A stretch of 64,000 nt of DNA from Bog-532 sp963833835 (GTDB taxonomy: Bacteria; Actinomycetota; Actinomycetes; Streptosporangiales; Streptosporangiaceae): assembly GCA_963833835.1 (NCBI GenBank), contig CAWHZI010000012.1, positions 1 through 64,000 of the forward strand. Reading direction: 5' to 3'. How positions within the stretch are numbered: the first letter of the stretch is position 1; each line of letters opens with the position of its first letter. Positions 52,118 through 61,065 of the stretch are shown in pieces. Position numbers and translations under genes: made by a program. Under the pieces are notes generated by a model. That model was given only the letters and a program-made list of their open reading frames with translations, was not told the DNA's origin and ran no database searches.

Positions 52118-52246
52118 ACCACCCCCGGGCCCGGTGGTGCTAGGCACACCGGCCGCTGCGAGTTACCACCCTGGTCAAACCGGCCGCAGATGGGACAAGC
52201 TGACGGGACACCGGAGGGCCTGGGGAACTGGTGGGGGGGACCGACC

Positions 52247-54659
52247 ATGCGGATGACCACGACCTGGCTGCGGCTCGAGCTGCCGCGGCGCTGGCGCTCG
52301 CTCGCGCTGCTGGCCCTGCTGATCGCGCTGGCCACCGCGACCGTACTCACCGCCACCGCAGGGGCGCGGCGGGGAGACACCGCGGTGAACCGGCTGTACG
52401 CGCCGACGCTGCCCGCCACGGTGACCGTGCTGCCCAACCAGCCCGGCTTCGACTGGAACAAGGTCCGGGCCCTGCCCCAGGTGGCCGCGCTGAGCCGGTT
52501 CGCGGTGTCGTTCGGCGGCACGGTCGAAAACGCACCCGGCGCCGAAACCCAGTTCCCGTTCCTGGACTCCTCGATGACCCGGACCATCGAGCGTCCCGTG
52601 GTCCTGGCCGGCCTGCTACAACCCCGGGCACGCGGACGAGGTCGTGGTCACCCCCGGTTTCGCCGGCGCCTTCCACAAGCACCCGGGAGATCGCCTGACC
52701 CTCGACCTGGCCAGCGTGAAACAGGCCGATGCGGGCTACGACGGCTCGGACGGCACGGCGCCGGCCGGGCCCCGGGTGCCGGTGCGCATCGTCGGGGTGG
52801 TCCGGTCGCCCTGGATCACCGACGGCCCGGGTGTTCCCGGCGGTCTGCTGGCCTCGCCCGCGCTGTGGGCCAAGTACCAGGCCAACATCCTGGGCACCCA
52901 GCACAGCGTCTACATCAACGCGCTGGTCCGGCTGCGGGGCGGCGCCGCCGCCATCCCGGCATTCCGGGCCGGGCTGGCCCGGGTCACCGGCCGCGACGAC
53001 ATCGACGTGTGGAACAACTCGGTCAACTTCGGTGACCCGTTCCGCCGCCTGGCCAGCTACGAAGCCGCCTGCCTGCTGGCCTTCGCGCTGGCCGCCCTGA
53101 TCACCGCGCTGTTCCTGGTCGGCCAGGCCATCGCCCGCTACGTGTCCGCGACATCGGCTGAACTGCAGATCCTGCAGTCGGTCGGGCTGACCCGGCGGCA
53201 GGGGGCCGCCGCCGCGGCCGCCGCCCCGGCCCTGGCCGCGCTGGCTGGGGCCACCGTCGGCGTGGCCGCGGCCATCGTGGCCTCGCAGTGGATGCCGATC
53301 GGTGCTGCCTCCCTGATCGAGCCGCACCCCGGGATCAGCGCGGACTGGCTGGTGCTGGGCCTCGGCTGGGTGCTGGTTCCGTTGCTGGTGCTGGGCACAG
53401 CGGCCGCCCTGGCCGCCCGGGCGCTCACCGCCCGCCGGGCCGACAAGGCCACCCGGCGGTCCGTGGCCGCGGCGGCTGCCTCGGGCGCGGGCCTGCCGGT
53501 GGCCGTGGTCATCGGCTCCCAGTTCGCGCTGGAACCCGGGCGGGGCCGGTCGTCCGTCCCGGTCCGCCCGGCCCTGATCGGCGCGGTCGTCGGCGTGCTC
53601 GGCGTGCTGGCCGCGTTCACGTTCTCAGCCGGGGTGACCGACGCCGCCACCCACCCGGAACGGTACGGGCAGACCTGGCAGCTCGGGGCGTTCTTCGGCT
53701 TCAACGGCCAGGACGGCGGCCACAGCGCCCAGGCGCTACGGGCGATCGCGGCCGATCCGGACGTGACCGGGGTGGACGACGCCCGGATCGGCGGCGCCCA
53801 GTCCGGTCAGGTCTCCGTAGAGAGCTACACCTACGCGCCGGTGGCCGGCAAGGCGGTACCGACCGTCATGGTCAGCGGGCGGATGCCCGCCGCCCGCGAC
53901 GAGATCGTCCTGGCCCCGATCAGCGCCCAGCAGCTGCACGCGAAAACCGGCTCGGTGATCAAGCTGTCGGGCGGCGGCGCCGCGGTCACCGAGCGGGTCA
54001 GCGGCATCGGGTTCGTCCCCGCCGGGCCCCACAACGACTACTCCGACGGCGGCTGGCTGACCCCGGCCGGCTACAGCCGGCTGTTCGCGGGCGCCCACTA
54101 CGCCTTCAAATACCACGCGGCCACGGTGGCCGTGCGCCCCGGCGCCAACCTCACCACCGTGGCCCAACGGCTGAGCAAGGCGGCCGCCCGAGCCGGAGAG
54201 CCGCAGATGCAGGTGAGCCCGGAACCACCCGTCGATGAGCTGAAGGTGATCCGGGACCTGGAGGCCCTGCCGGTGGCCCTGGCCGCCTTCCTGGCCGTGC
54301 TGGCCGTGGCCGCCATCGGTTACGCGGTCACCGCCGCCGTCATCCGGCGCCGGCGTGACCTGGCCGTGCTGCAGGCCCTCGGCCTGACCCGGCGGCAAAC
54401 CCGGCTGGCCATAGCCACCCAGGCCACCGTGCTGGCCCTGGCCGGCCTGCTGTTCGGCATCCCGCTCGGCCTGGCCCTGGGCCGGTTCCTCTGGCGCGAC
54501 GTGGCCGGCATCGCCCCGCTGGCCTACCACCCGCCGCTGGCCGTCTGGGCCCTCGTCCTGATCGCTCCCGCCGCCGTACTCGTGGTCAACGTGGTCGCCG
54601 TCTGGCCCCAGTGGCGCGCCATCCGTATGCGGGCGGGCCAGGTACTCCGCGCCGAGTAG
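52247..54659 (+). pseudogene. FtsX-like ABC permease 3, frame disrupted
   Basis: From ATG 52247 the first 123 residues (RLELPRRWRSLALLALLIAL ... RTIERPVVLAG) read in one frame. The rest (YNPGHADEVVVTPGFAGAFH to the end, RMRAGQVLRAE) reads in the +1 frame. The join is at 52611-52619, where an extra C in GGCCTGCTAC would restore a continuous reading if removed. The full-length product would be about 800 residues with the same duplicated FtsX layout as permeases 1 and 2. A 130-bp gap follows permease 2, so the two are probably co-transcribed. Whether it is a real mutation or base-call error is open. Confidence 0.8.
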
Positions 54660-54668
54660 CCTTGCCGG

Positions 54669-55256
54669 TTAGCTCCGGGCGGCCGCTTCCCGCTGCCGCT
54701 CCCGGTAGGCCCGCACGTTGGCCTTGTTGCCGCAGGTGCTGACGTCGTGCCAGGCTCGGCTGTTGTTCTTGGACTGGTCGTGAAAGGTCACGCCGCAGCG
54801 CTCGTTGCGGCACACCTTGAGCCGGTGCCGCTGCCCGGCCAGCCCGGCCAGATGCAGCTCGATGGCGACCGCGCCGGTCAGCCAGGCCAGACCGTCGCCC
54901 CGCGGGGTCAGCGCGCTGCCGTCCGCCGTGACCGCCAGGTCCACCGTCGTGGCCACGGCGTCGGCGTCGGTGTCGGTGCCGCCGTGCAGCAGCGCCCGGA
55001 CCCGGTCCCGCAGCTGCTGCAGCTGCCGCAACGACCGGGTGGTCAGCTCGATCCGCGGGGCCGCGGTGCCCTGCCGTTCCGCCCAGGCCGCGAGCTGGGT
55101 GTCCAGCCACGCCTGCGCCGACGCGGTATCGCCCAGCAGGTCCTGCCCGTGCGCGGACTTGGCCACCCCGATGGTGTTGGCCAGCTCCTGGGTCAGGCGC
55201 AGCCCGTCCGGGGTGATCGAGGTCCCGTAGCGCTGGCTGGCGTAGTTCGTGCTCAT
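54669..55256 (-). CDS. CGNR zinc-finger (ABATE-domain) regulator
   Basis: A 195-residue protein. Residues 1-140 form the ABATE-type helical stress-sensing domain, and residues 149-186 are the CGNR zinc finger: CRNERC (Cys149, Cys154), then STCGNKANVRAYRER with Cys175 and the CGN(R/K) signature. Family members are thought to be DNA-binding regulators. It is divergent from an alpha/beta-hydrolase gene, with a 9-bp inverted repeat between them. It ends ten bases after permease 3, convergent. Confidence 0.88.
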   Translation of the reverse strand: MSTNYASQRYGTSITPDGLRLTQELANTIGVAKSAHGQDLLGDTASAQAWLDTQLAAWAERQGTAAPRIELTTRSLRQLQQLRDRVRALLHGGTDTDADAVATTVDLAVTADGSALTPRGDGLAWLTGAVAIELHLAGLAGQRHRLKVCRNERCGVTFHDQSKNNSRAWHDVSTCGNKANVRAYRERQREAAARS

Positions 55257-55293
55257 CGGCCCAGGCTATCGTCCCTGGGCCATAAACAAAATA

Positions 55294-55348
55294 CTTTTAC
55301 CTCTTACTCCGATTCTCGCCGACACTGCTTGTCTGTAATAGGTAAAAG
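55294..55348. promoter_or_regulatory. inverted repeat between CGNR and hydrolase genes
   Basis: CTTTTACCT (55294-55302) and AGGTAAAAG (55340-55348), perfect 9-bp arms with 37 bases between. They flank the start region of both genes and are AT-rich, unlike the surroundings. Two half-sites or two dimer sites for the CGNR protein are likely. Confidence 0.6.
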
Positions 55349-55363
55349 CCATACGCTACTGTC

Positions 55364-56224
55364 ATGGCGACTCACTATCACACCCTCACGATCGACGGCA
55401 CCGACGTCTTCTACCGGGAGGACGGTCCTCGTGACGCGCCGGTCGTCCTGCTGCTGCACGGGTTCCCTTCCTCGTCGCGCATGTACCGCGACCTGATCCC
55501 GCTGCTGGCCGGCCAGTACCACGTGATCGCGCCGGACTACCCGGCGTTCGGCCACAGCGGGGTGCCCAGCCGGGACGCCTTCTCCTACACGTTCGACGGC
55601 CTGGCCGCTTTCACCAGCGGGCTGCTGCGCCGGCTCGGCGTCGAACGTTTCGCGCTCTACGCCATGGACTTCGGCGCGCCGGTCGGGTACCGCCTCGTGC
55701 TGGATGACCCCGGCCGGCTGACCGCGCTGATCCTGCAGAACGCACCGCTCTACCCCGAGGCGCCCGAAGGCTGGTGGGCCACGCTCGGCGCCTACTGGCG
55801 TGAGGACACCCCGGCCCGCCGCGAGGCCGTCCGGCCTTATCTCTCGCTGGAAGCCATCCGGGCCCAGTACCTGCACGGCGTGGCCGACCCCACGCGGATC
55901 GACCCGGACAACTGGGCGCTCGACGCCGCCCTCATCGCCCGCCCCGGCGTCGACGAGATCATGCTCGACCTGCTGCACGACATCAAGAACAACGCCCCGG
56001 TGTTCACCGGCATGCAGCAGTTCCTGGCCAAGCAGCAGCCGCCGGTCCTGGTGGCGACCGGCGCCAACGACGAGATCTTCCCCGAGCCTGTGGTCCGCCG
56101 CGTCCTGGACGACCTGCCCGCGGCCGAGTACCACGCCCTGCCCACCGGCCACTTCGCCCTGGAGGACCACGCCCCCGAGATCGCCGCCCTCATCCGCGGC
56201 TTCCTGCCCCGGGCACTCGCGTGA
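55364..56224 (+). CDS. alpha/beta hydrolase, haloalkane dehalogenase/epoxide hydrolase-like
   Basis: A 286-residue hydrolase. The oxyanion motif is HGFPSSS (32-38), the nucleophile elbow YAMDFGAPVG has Asp102 instead of Ser, and the catalytic His is in TGHFALEDH near the C-terminus. The Asp nucleophile is characteristic of dehalogenases and epoxide hydrolases rather than esterases. It is coupled to the next hydrolase by a GTGA overlap. The CGNR protein is probably its regulator. Confidence 0.88.
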   Translation: MATHYHTLTIDGTDVFYREDGPRDAPVVLLLHGFPSSSRMYRDLIPLLAGQYHVIAPDYPAFGHSGVPSRDAFSYTFDGLAAFTSGLLRRLGVERFALYAMDFGAPVGYRLVLDDPGRLTALILQNAPLYPEAPEGWWATLGAYWREDTPARREAVRPYLSLEAIRAQYLHGVADPTRIDPDNWALDAALIARPGVDEIMLDLLHDIKNNAPVFTGMQQFLAKQQPPVLVATGANDEIFPEPVVRRVLDDLPAAEYHALPTGHFALEDHAPEIAALIRGFLPRALA

Positions 56225-57081
56225 CCGCGGTCCGGCACCACCACGTGACCGTGGGGGAGCACCGGGTACACGTGGCCGAGACCGGCGACCCGGACGGGCC
56301 GCCGTTCCTGTTCCTGCACGGCTGGCCGCAGTCCTGGCGGGCCTGGGACTCCGTGCTGGGGCTGGCCGGGAAACGGGGCCGGGCCCTGGCCATCGACCTG
56401 CCCGGGGTGGGGGAGTCCACCGGGCCATCCGACGGCACCACCGGTGACCTGGCCCGCATCGTGCACGAGGTGGCCGTGGCGCTGGGCCTGCGCCGGCTGA
56501 CCCTCATCGGCCACGACATCGGCGGCATGGTCGCCTACAGCTACCTGCGGCGCTACCACGACGTCGAACGCGTCGCGATCATGGACATCGTGCTGCCCGG
56601 GGTGGATCCGTGGGCGGAGTTCCTGCGGCAGCCGTTCCTGTGGCACTTCGCCTTCCACACCGTGCCGGACCTGCCCGAGCACCTGGTCCAGGGCCGGCAG
56701 GGCGAGTACTTCCGCTACTTCTACGAGGTGCTGGCGGCCCGGCCGGAGGCCATCAGCGACGCCGCCCGCCGGGACTACGCCGCCGCCTACGCCTCCGACG
56801 GCGCGCTGGCCACCTCCTTCGCCTGGTACCGGGCGTTCGCCCGGGACGCGGAGGAGAACCGGCAGCTGGCCGCCGGGCCCCCGGTCAGCACCCCCGTGCT
56901 CTACCTGCGCGGGGAGAAGGAGCGCGGCGGGGACATCACCGGCTACGCCGAGGGCCTGCGCCGGGCCGGGGTCACAAACCTGGAGTACGCCACCGTCCCC
57001 GGCTGCGGCCACTTCCCGCACGAGGAAGCCCCGGGCCTGCTCTGGGACCGGATCGCCACGTTCGCCGGGCTGGGCGGTTAA
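56221..57081 (+). CDS. alpha/beta hydrolase, epoxide hydrolase-like
   Basis: A 286-residue hydrolase with HGWPQSW (33-39), Asp nucleophile in GHDIGGMVAY (Asp99) and the His in PGCGHFPHEE. The HGWP and GHDxG combination is typical of epoxide hydrolases. Start is GTG overlapping the previous stop. Two consecutive Asp-nucleophile hydrolases may act on related xenobiotic-like epoxides or halides. Its stop shares TTAA (57078-57081) with the convergent map stop. Confidence 0.88.
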   Translation: MTAVRHHHVTVGEHRVHVAETGDPDGPPFLFLHGWPQSWRAWDSVLGLAGKRGRALAIDLPGVGESTGPSDGTTGDLARIVHEVAVALGLRRLTLIGHDIGGMVAYSYLRRYHDVERVAIMDIVLPGVDPWAEFLRQPFLWHFAFHTVPDLPEHLVQGRQGEYFRYFYEVLAARPEAISDAARRDYAAAYASDGALATSFAWYRAFARDAEENRQLAAGPPVSTPVLYLRGEKERGGDITGYAEGLRRAGVTNLEYATVPGCGHFPHEEAPGLLWDRIATFAGLGG

Positions 57082-57854
57082 CCGTTCTTCCGGCTGGTCA
57101 GGATGCGGGGGCCGTCGGGGGTGATGGCCACGGTGTGCTCGACGTGCACGCCGCGCGAGCCGTCGCCGCTGCGCAGCGTCCAGCCGTCCCGGTCGACGCG
57201 GTACTCGTCATGGCCGCCGGCCAGGAACCAGGGCTCGATCGCGATGACCAGGCCGGGCGTCAGGCGCACCCCGCGCCCCGCTCGCCCCTCGTTCGGCACG
57301 GACGGTGACTCGTGCATGCTGTGCCCGACGCCGTGGCCGCCGAAGTCGGTGTTGATGCCGTACCCTCCGGCCCGCCCCACCTTTCCGATGGCGGCCGAGA
57401 TGTCCCCGATCTTGGCCCCCGGCTGCGCCGCCGCGATCCCCGCGGTCAGGGCGGCCTCGGCCGTGGCGATCAGCTTCTCGTCGGCCCGGCGGGGCTCGCC
57501 CACGGTCAGCGAGATCGCGGCGTCCCCGGCCCAGCCGTCCAGCACCGCGCCGCAGTCGATGCTGAGCAGGTCGCCGTCCCGCAACTGGTACCCGTCCGGG
57601 ATGCCGTGCAGCACCGCGTCGTTGACCGAGGTACAGATGACCGCGGGGAACGGCCGCTGCGCGAAGCTCGGCTGATAGTTGAGGAACGGCGACGACGCGC
57701 CCGCGTCCGCCAGCACCTGCCGGGCCGTCTGGTCCAGGGCCGCCAGCGATACTCCCACCTTGGCCTCGGCCCGCACCGTGGCCAGGATGTCCGCCACCAC
57801 CACGCCCGCCGCGTGCATGGCCTCGATCTCGGCCGGGGTCTTCAGTTCGATCAC
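57078..57854 (-). CDS. map: type I methionine aminopeptidase
   Basis: About 258 residues of the pita-bread fold. The five metal ligands lie in SIDCGAVLDGWAGDA (two Asp), GHGVGHSMHESP (His), VIAIEPWF (Glu) and VEHTVAIT (Glu). The enzyme removes N-terminal Met. GGAGG abuts the ATG at 57860, so GTG 57854, giving the common IELKTPAEI start, is preferred. An isolated map copy away from ribosomal genes is common in actinobacteria, which often have more than one. It is divergent from a small XRE regulator. Confidence 0.93.
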   Translation of the reverse strand: MIELKTPAEIEAMHAAGVVVADILATVRAEAKVGVSLAALDQTARQVLADAGASSPFLNYQPSFAQRPFPAVICTSVNDAVLHGIPDGYQLRDGDLLSIDCGAVLDGWAGDAAISLTVGEPRRADEKLIATAEAALTAGIAAAQPGAKIGDISAAIGKVGRAGGYGINTDFGGHGVGHSMHESPSVPNEGRAGRGVRLTPGLVIAIEPWFLAGGHDEYRVDRDGWTLRSGDGSRGVHVEHTVAITPDGPRILTSRKNG

Positions 57855-57867
57855 AGGCATCCTCCAA

Positions 57868-57891
57868 CCGGTATTTCTATCCCGGTATTAT
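57868..57891 (+). promoter_or_regulatory. direct repeats and -10 of the XRE regulator
   Basis: CCGGTATT occurs at 57868-57875 and again at 57882-57889. TATTAT at 57886-57891 is a good -10, ten bases before the ATG, which suggests a leaderless mRNA whose promoter overlaps the second repeat. Confidence 0.55.
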
Positions 57892-57900
57892 TATGACACC

Positions 57901-58188
57901 ATGGTCCGGCCGATGCTTACCCCCCAGGAGCGAGCCCGAGGTCAGCGCCTCGGGGCCGCGCTGCGCCAGGCCCGCGGGATGCGCAGCATGGTCGAAGTGG
58001 CCGCGCTGGCCGGCGTGCCCGTGGAGACGCTGCGCAAGATCGAGACGGGCCGCATCCCCACCCCGGCCTTCTTCACCGTGGTCGCGCTGGCCGACGCGGT
58101 AGGCGTCAGCCTCGGCCAGCTGGCCGCCGCCACCGGCGGCGGTGACTCCGCGGCCACCGCCGAGGTCCCGGCCGTGCTGTCCGCCTGA
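57901..58188 (+). CDS. small XRE-family helix-turn-helix protein
   Basis: A 95-residue protein. Residues 10-70 are an XRE/Cro-type HTH (GQRLGAALRQARGMRSMVEVAALAGVPVETLRKIETGRIPTPAFF) followed by an Ala/Val-rich tail. There is no ribosome site before ATG 57901, and a -10 box at 57886-57891 suggests leaderless expression. The CCGGTATT direct repeats at its promoter may be its own operator. It is divergent from map and 51 bp upstream of the MmgE/PrpD gene. Confidence 0.85.
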   Translation: MVRPMLTPQERARGQRLGAALRQARGMRSMVEVAALAGVPVETLRKIETGRIPTPAFFTVVALADAVGVSLGQLAAATGGGDSAATAEVPAVLSA

Positions 58189-58239
58189 CGGCCGTGCGGC
58201 CGACCTGAGCGGCCGACCTGCCCGCCTGAGGAGGCGACC

Positions 58240-59562
58240 GTGAACCTGGCCGGTGAACTCGTGGACTGGGCCGTCCGCTACACCCCTGACCCGGATGACC
58301 GCGCGCTGGCCCAGCGCAGCCTGCTGGATACGCTCGCGGTCACGCTGGCCGCGCGCGAGCACCCGATCCGGCCGATCGCCGACACGCTGCCGGACGCCGC
58401 TCGCTGGTCGGTGCTGGGTCACGTGCTGGACTTCGACGACCTGCACGTCCCGTCGACCACCCACATCAGCGCGGTGATCGTGCCCGCGGTCCTGGCCGCC
58501 GGGCCGGAAGACTCCGGCCGTGCCGTCCGGGCCTACCTGGCCGGCGCGGGCGTGATGGCCCGGCTCGGCACGCGACTGGGCTGGCCGCACTACTCGGCGG
58601 GCTGGCACGCCACCTGCACCGCGGGCGCCCCGGCCGCGGCCGTCGCGGCCGGGACGGTCTGGGGCCTGTCGCCGGATCAGCTGGCCGTGGCCATGGCCCT
58701 GGCTGTGCCCGCCGCGGGCGGGGTGCAGGCCGCGTTCGGGACCCAGGCCAAGTCACTCCAGGTCGGCTTCGCGACCCAGGCCGGGGTGCGGGCCGCCGCG
58801 CTGGCCCGGGCCGGCGCCGGCGCCGACCCGCGAGCCCTGGACGAGTGGTTCAGGCTGGTCGGGGGCACGCCCGGAAGCGTGGACGACGCACCGGCCGTGC
58901 CCGGCGGGCTGGCCATCAAGCTTTACCCCTGCTGCTACGCCATGCAGCGCCCGATTGCGGCCGTCCGCGACCTGCGTGCCCGCCTGAACCAAGACAGCTT
59001 GGACGGTGACATCGAGCGGGTCCTGGTGGCCACGCCCCAGGCCACGGTGCAGCCGCTGATCCACGACCGGCCCCGCACCGGGCTGGAAGGCAAGTTCAGC
59101 ATGCCGTACGCCATCGCCACCGCGATCCTGGACGACTATCCCGGCTTCGGCAGCTTCTCCGACGAGGCGGTCAACCGCGAGTTGGCCCAGGCCCTGATGA
59201 CCACGGTGGAAACCGACTACGGGCCCGGCGACCCCGGTCGCGCCGGGCTGCTCGACGGCACCGTGGCCATCTCGGTGCGGCTGGCTAACGGCCGCGAGCT
59301 GCGGACCGAGCTCGCGCTGCCGCCCGGCTCACCCGATCGGCCGCCGTCTGCCGCCGACCTGGACCGCAAGCTTGCCGCCTGCGGCCCGGACGTGCCCGCC
59401 CTGCTGGCCGGCCTGACCTGGCCGTCGGCCGCCGCCCTCCTGCGCGCCACCCTGCCCGCACCACCCCCACCGGCCGCCGCCACACCGACCTCGCCAACCG
59501 CACCGACCTCGCCGGTAGCACCAGCTCCACCGACCACATCGGCCACGACAGTCACCGCTTGA
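58240..59562 (+). CDS. MmgE/PrpD-family protein
   Basis: A 440-residue protein. The HVLDFDDLHVPSTTHISAVIVPAVLAA segment, GWHATCTAGAPAAAVAAG and the KLYPCCYAMQRPI motif are family landmarks shared with 2-methylcitrate dehydratase, cis-aconitate decarboxylase and similar enzymes. The GTG start has GAGGAGG six bases upstream. The N-terminal helical region is shortened at residues 45-58, and the C-terminal 35 residues are a Pro/Thr/Ala-rich tail not seen in the family. No propionate-cycle genes are near, so the substrate is open. Confidence 0.85.
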   Translation: MNLAGELVDWAVRYTPDPDDRALAQRSLLDTLAVTLAAREHPIRPIADTLPDAARWSVLGHVLDFDDLHVPSTTHISAVIVPAVLAAGPEDSGRAVRAYLAGAGVMARLGTRLGWPHYSAGWHATCTAGAPAAAVAAGTVWGLSPDQLAVAMALAVPAAGGVQAAFGTQAKSLQVGFATQAGVRAAALARAGAGADPRALDEWFRLVGGTPGSVDDAPAVPGGLAIKLYPCCYAMQRPIAAVRDLRARLNQDSLDGDIERVLVATPQATVQPLIHDRPRTGLEGKFSMPYAIATAILDDYPGFGSFSDEAVNRELAQALMTTVETDYGPGDPGRAGLLDGTVAISVRLANGRELRTELALPPGSPDRPPSAADLDRKLAACGPDVPALLAGLTWPSAAALLRATLPAPPPPAAATPTSPTAPTSPVAPAPPTTSATTVTA

Positions 59563-59589
59563 GCAGCTGCCGGATCAGCTCGGTGATCG

Positions 59590-59772
59590 GCCCCGGCGCC
59601 CCCGCCCGGCCTGCTGACCGAGGCCCTGTGGTGCCTGGTCGCCCGCGCCGCCGTCGTCCTGGGCGACGCCGACACCGCCCGCGCCGCCTGTGCCGCGCTG
59701 CAGCCCGCCACGGCCGAGATCGTGGGCGCGGCCGGCGGCCTGCTCACCGCCGGCCCGGTCCGCCACGTCGAT
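59590..59772 (+). pseudogene. remnant of a large LuxR/BTAD-type regulator C-terminus
   Basis: A short stretch translates as LWCLVARAAVVLGDADTARAACAALQPATAEIVGAAGGLLTAGPVRHV, which looks like the tetratricopeptide-like end of large ATPase-containing transcriptional activators. It has no start and runs on into unrelated sequence, so it is a decayed fragment. Assignment is by resemblance only. The rest of 59563-59873 shows nothing else. Confidence 0.4.
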
Positions 59773-59873
59773 TCTCACTGTGCGCCGATATCGCCTCCGC
59801 CCCGGGCTCAATGCCTTCGCCATTGCTGTGGCCGCGTGCCCTCTTTTGGCGCTGCTGTTGTCAGTCGAACTGC

Positions 59874-60785
59874 TCAACCGTGCTTTGAAACGGCACCGCT
59901 TCCAAGCTGCCACATTTCATAGTTCCCACATTCTGCCGTGATCTCGGCCGTCGCCTGAGCCGCGGTGAAGAAGTCGTCGACCAACGGCGAGGTGCGCGAT
60001 GCCGCCACCGCGAGACACACCTGGTCGGGCGCCAGATCCGGGACGGGCACATAGCTGACTTCCGGATGTGAGTAGAACACGGTCGCCGAACGGGCCAGGA
60101 ACGAGATGCCCCGGCCGGCCGCGACATGCTCGAGCGTCTCGTCCACCCCACGCACCAGGTACCCGGCGTTAGGGTGCGGGCGCCTGGTGGGCTGCGTGCT
60201 CGTGTCAACATGCCAGACCAGCGGCTCGCCGGCGAGGTCGGCCTCGGTGACCTGGTCCTTGCCGGCCAACCGGTGGCCGGCGGGCAGCACCGCCACCTGC
60301 GGCTCGGTGTACAGCGGGATGACGCGCAGGCCGGCCTCGTCGATGGGCAGCCGCACATAGCCGACGTCGATGCGGCCGTCGAGCAGCATCGGGGCCTGGT
60401 CGTCCCATTCGATCCGCTGCATGTCAACGATCACGTCCGGGTGCCGGGCGTTGAACAGCCGTACCGCCGGGGTGACCGTGATGCCTGCGCGGAAGCCGAC
60501 CATCAGCCGCTGGCTGCCACCGGCGGCCACGGTCACCCGGCGGCGGACCGCGTCCGCGGAGGCCAGCAGCGGGCCAGCGTCGGTCAGCAGTTGCCTGCCC
60601 GCGTCGGTCAGCGCCACGCCGTGGCTGTCTCTTGTGAACAGCGGGGCGCCGACATCGTGTTCCAGCGCACGGATCTGCCGGCTGAGCACGGGCTGCGCGA
60701 TGTGCAGGTCATCGGCGGCGCGGCCGAAGTGCAGCCTGTCGGCGACGGCGACGAAGTAGCGCAACTTGCGCAGGTCCAGATCCAT
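59874..60785 (-). CDS. LysR-family transcriptional regulator
   Basis: About 303 residues with the N-terminal HTH (LDLRKLRYFVAVADRLHFGRAADDLHIAQPVLSRQIRALE) and a type 2 periplasmic-binding-like effector domain. ATG 60785 has GGGAGG six bases upstream, so the in-frame ATG at 60848 is rejected. It is divergent from the NADP-reductase-like gene across a 280-bp gap, its likely target. The effector is unknown. Confidence 0.9.
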   Translation of the reverse strand: MDLDLRKLRYFVAVADRLHFGRAADDLHIAQPVLSRQIRALEHDVGAPLFTRDSHGVALTDAGRQLLTDAGPLLASADAVRRRVTVAAGGSQRLMVGFRAGITVTPAVRLFNARHPDVIVDMQRIEWDDQAPMLLDGRIDVGYVRLPIDEAGLRVIPLYTEPQVAVLPAGHRLAGKDQVTEADLAGEPLVWHVDTSTQPTRRPHPNAGYLVRGVDETLEHVAAGRGISFLARSATVFYSHPEVSYVPVPDLAPDQVCLAVAASRTSPLVDDFFTAAQATAEITAECGNYEMWQLGSGAVSKHG

Positions 60786-61065
60786 GGGAGCCTCCCGGTC
60801 CGGCGATGCCTCCAAGGTATCGCAACGGCTGAAAGAGGTCTTGGACACCCATTCAGGCCAATGGCATCCTTAATAGGTACCTGATGGGGCCGGAGCGAAT
60901 TCGGCATAAGAGTTCGACATCGGACTTGATAGCAGGGCTCAGAACCAGAATGAGCACATCAGGAATTTAGCGCCGTCCATCACGTCATTCGACGGCGTCG
61001 ACGATAAACCGTTAAACGGCGGGGTGGGCATGGCGTCCTATCCAGCTCAGAAAGCAGGAACACCC
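60786..61065. promoter_or_regulatory. divergent regulatory gap, LysR to NADP-reductase-like gene
   Basis: 280 bases, AT-richer than the surroundings, with no ORF I trust. It should contain the LysR binding sites; no unambiguous palindrome stands out. Confidence 0.35.

Noticed and set aside
50860..52620. Programmed ribosomal frameshifting in permeases 2 and 3
   Set aside because: The shifts have opposite directions and no slippery heptamer with a clear stimulatory structure is seen; mutation or sequence error is simpler.
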